A stretch of DNA of 64,000 bases from Fulvia fulva. Its lineage: Eukaryota > Ascomycota > Dothideomycetes > Mycosphaerellales > Mycosphaerellaceae. The notes below the pieces were generated by a model. That model was not told the origin of the DNA, did no database searches, and saw only the letters and a list, made by a program, of their open reading frames with translations. The DNA lies in contig NC_063024.1 of assembly GCF_020509005.1 (NCBI RefSeq), positions 124,001 to 188,000 of the forward strand. The letters run 5' to 3'. Positions 62,986-64,000 of this stretch are shown here, piece after piece (the first letter of the stretch is position 1; every line of letters starts with the position of its first letter). A program made the translations under genes and the position numbers.

Positions 62986-64000
62986 ATCTCAGCGCAGCGC
63001 AACCAACACAAGAATCAGACCAGTTCTTTTCGAAGCGGCATCAAATGCTACCATGACACCGCCAGATACAAGCTCGGTCGAGGGAGTGGTCCAGTCAAGC
63101 CTTCGAGGCTCGTTGAACTCCCTCCTGAGCTCTTCGAGAGAATGACCGAGTGTTGCGATGCGAAGAGCTTGAAGTCACTACGTCTTGCTAGCCGCGGATG
63201 CGCCGCAAAGTTACACCGCGTATATGTCAGGTTCTTTTTCACGAACATCGGCGTTCTGCTATGTCGCGAGCATAGCATCAGTGCTGCTGTCAACGTCATC
63301 CACCATCCAGTCTTCGGGCCCAGTGTCCAGACCATCAGCTTCTACGTTGACCCGATCCCACTTCCAAAGTGGCCCCCCATGAGCACATTCTCTCTCGAGC
63401 ATCGTGTGGCCACTGGCAAGTTCAGGAATGAGTACGACAACATGCGACATCAATCCACGGACGTGCGTCTTCTACGCGAGCTCTTCAGTGAACTCAAGAA
63501 GCAGAGCCGTATCCTGCCACTTAAGATTGATGGAGACGCGGATCTATCCTCGCATCCTCCCATTGGTCTCGGTGCTATGATGAACAATCATGGCACACTG
63601 TATCTCGACACATACGACATTGGACCCGTTTCTATCCTTGTCACTGCGATCGAGAAGAGCAAATACCAGCCAGCATCTCTTTCGATCTCGTCGACTGCGA
63701 GCATCCCTGTACATCGGGCTGATATTGATAACCATCGATCTTCCCGGGCGAGTCCTACTCCTTTGCAGACTGTCGTCCAAGGCCTCAAGCATTTGGACAT
63801 AGCCATTTGGTGCGACTACAGAAGCCAAATGAATGCCATAGAATTTGGTGCCGTACTCGCTTCAGCTCCGATCCTCGAGACCCTCACTTTGCGGATCAAG
63901 TCAGACAATCCAGAGGAAACGCATCAGAGGCCCGAAGACAGCAGACAAATCCGCCGTGCCTTTTTGGACGTCGCAGGCGTTGTGGAGATTATCCTCAAGC
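62986..64000 (+). CDS. F-box-like protein, partial (runs off the right edge)
   Basis: A frame open for 338 codons from 62986 to the window end, with no stop. It contains RLVELPPELFERMTECCDAK followed by LKSLRLASRGCAAKLHRVYV, an F-box-like start. LRR-like alternations follow (VQTISFYVDPIPLP, LKHLDIAIWCDYRS, PILETLTLRIKS). The F-box begins at about 63103, ahead of the first in-frame ATG (63142), so the real start must be in an upstream exon that I could not define. The protein is of the same broad family as the gene at 26420. Target unknown. Confidence 0.6.
   Translation, partial: MSAQRNQHKNQTSSFRSGIKCYHDTARYKLGRGSGPVKPSRLVELPPELFERMTECCDAKSLKSLRLASRGCAAKLHRVYVRFFFTNIGVLLCREHSISAAVNVIHHPVFGPSVQTISFYVDPIPLPKWPPMSTFSLEHRVATGKFRNEYDNMRHQSTDVRLLRELFSELKKQSRILPLKIDGDADLSSHPPIGLGAMMNNHGTLYLDTYDIGPVSILVTAIEKSKYQPASLSISSTASIPVHRADIDNHRSSRASPTPLQTVVQGLKHLDIAIWCDYRSQMNAIEFGAVLASAPILETLTLRIKSDNPEETHQRPEDSRQIRRAFLDVAGVVEIILK

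Noticed and set aside
1..64000. CRISPR arrays, rRNA, tRNA genes or telomeric repeats
   Set aside because: No regularly spaced repeats, telomere-type runs or convincing tRNA A/B boxes were seen by eye; a tRNA scan could still find one.

Overview
The window reads as nuclear DNA of a filamentous ascomycete. Protein-coding genes sit on both strands, and most introns are 46-84 bases long with GT..AG ends and CTRAY-type branch sites. The gene families are typical of plant- or litter-associated Pezizomycotina: HET domain, Pth11-like rhodopsin domain, DUF4246, sedolisin, cytochromes P450, a Nep1-like protein, and PAN/WSC wall proteins. A Dothideomycete is my best guess, from general resemblance only. 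I see no rRNA, tRNA, CRISPR or plasmid features.

Layout. 1-5.7 kb: the 5' end of an unknown gene, a sedolisin-like peptidase and a large ankyrin-repeat protein, all on minus. 5.7-8.2 kb: gene-free, with a 355-base fold-back (MITE-like) element. 8.2-15.2 kb: a transcription-factor-like gene broken by an in-frame TAG, an MDR reductase with a GC-AG intron, and a long low-complexity protein with a possible extension past its TAG. 15.2-18.2 kb: mostly non-coding, with two possible small secreted proteins. 18.3-24 kb: a DUF4246 gene, then an FAD monooxygenase and a P450 that diverge from one promoter carrying three CACGTG boxes and a TGAGTCA site. 24.3-29 kb: cytosolic aspartyl-tRNA synthetase and an F-box protein, head to head. 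29.8-34.6 kb: an FAD/NAD(P) oxidoreductase, a second P450 with a frameshift in a C11 run, and a Pth11-like membrane protein. 36.2-45.5 kb: an APC permease, a HET protein, an Rrt8/EI24-like membrane protein and two conserved proteins of unknown function. 46.1-50.6 kb: housekeeping genes SSZ1 and RRP40 head to head, then an F-box-like protein. 51.6-62.2 kb: secreted proteins in gene-poor DNA: a PAN-repeat/WSC wall protein, a metalloprotease with an in-frame TAG inside a possible 54-nt intron, and a Nep1-like protein. The right edge cuts an F-box-like gene.

Together this is ordinary housekeeping (AspRS, Ssz1, Rrp40) mixed with accessory genes for secondary metabolism, self-recognition, nutrient uptake and the secretome. 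No single large pathway is visible. The features most worth checking are the three in-frame TAG codons, the P450 frameshift, the non-GT-AG intron inferred in the PAN/WSC gene, the fold-back element, and the sedolisin that has Asn where the family has its oxyanion Asp. Exon coordinates were derived by hand from reading frame and splice motifs, without transcripts.
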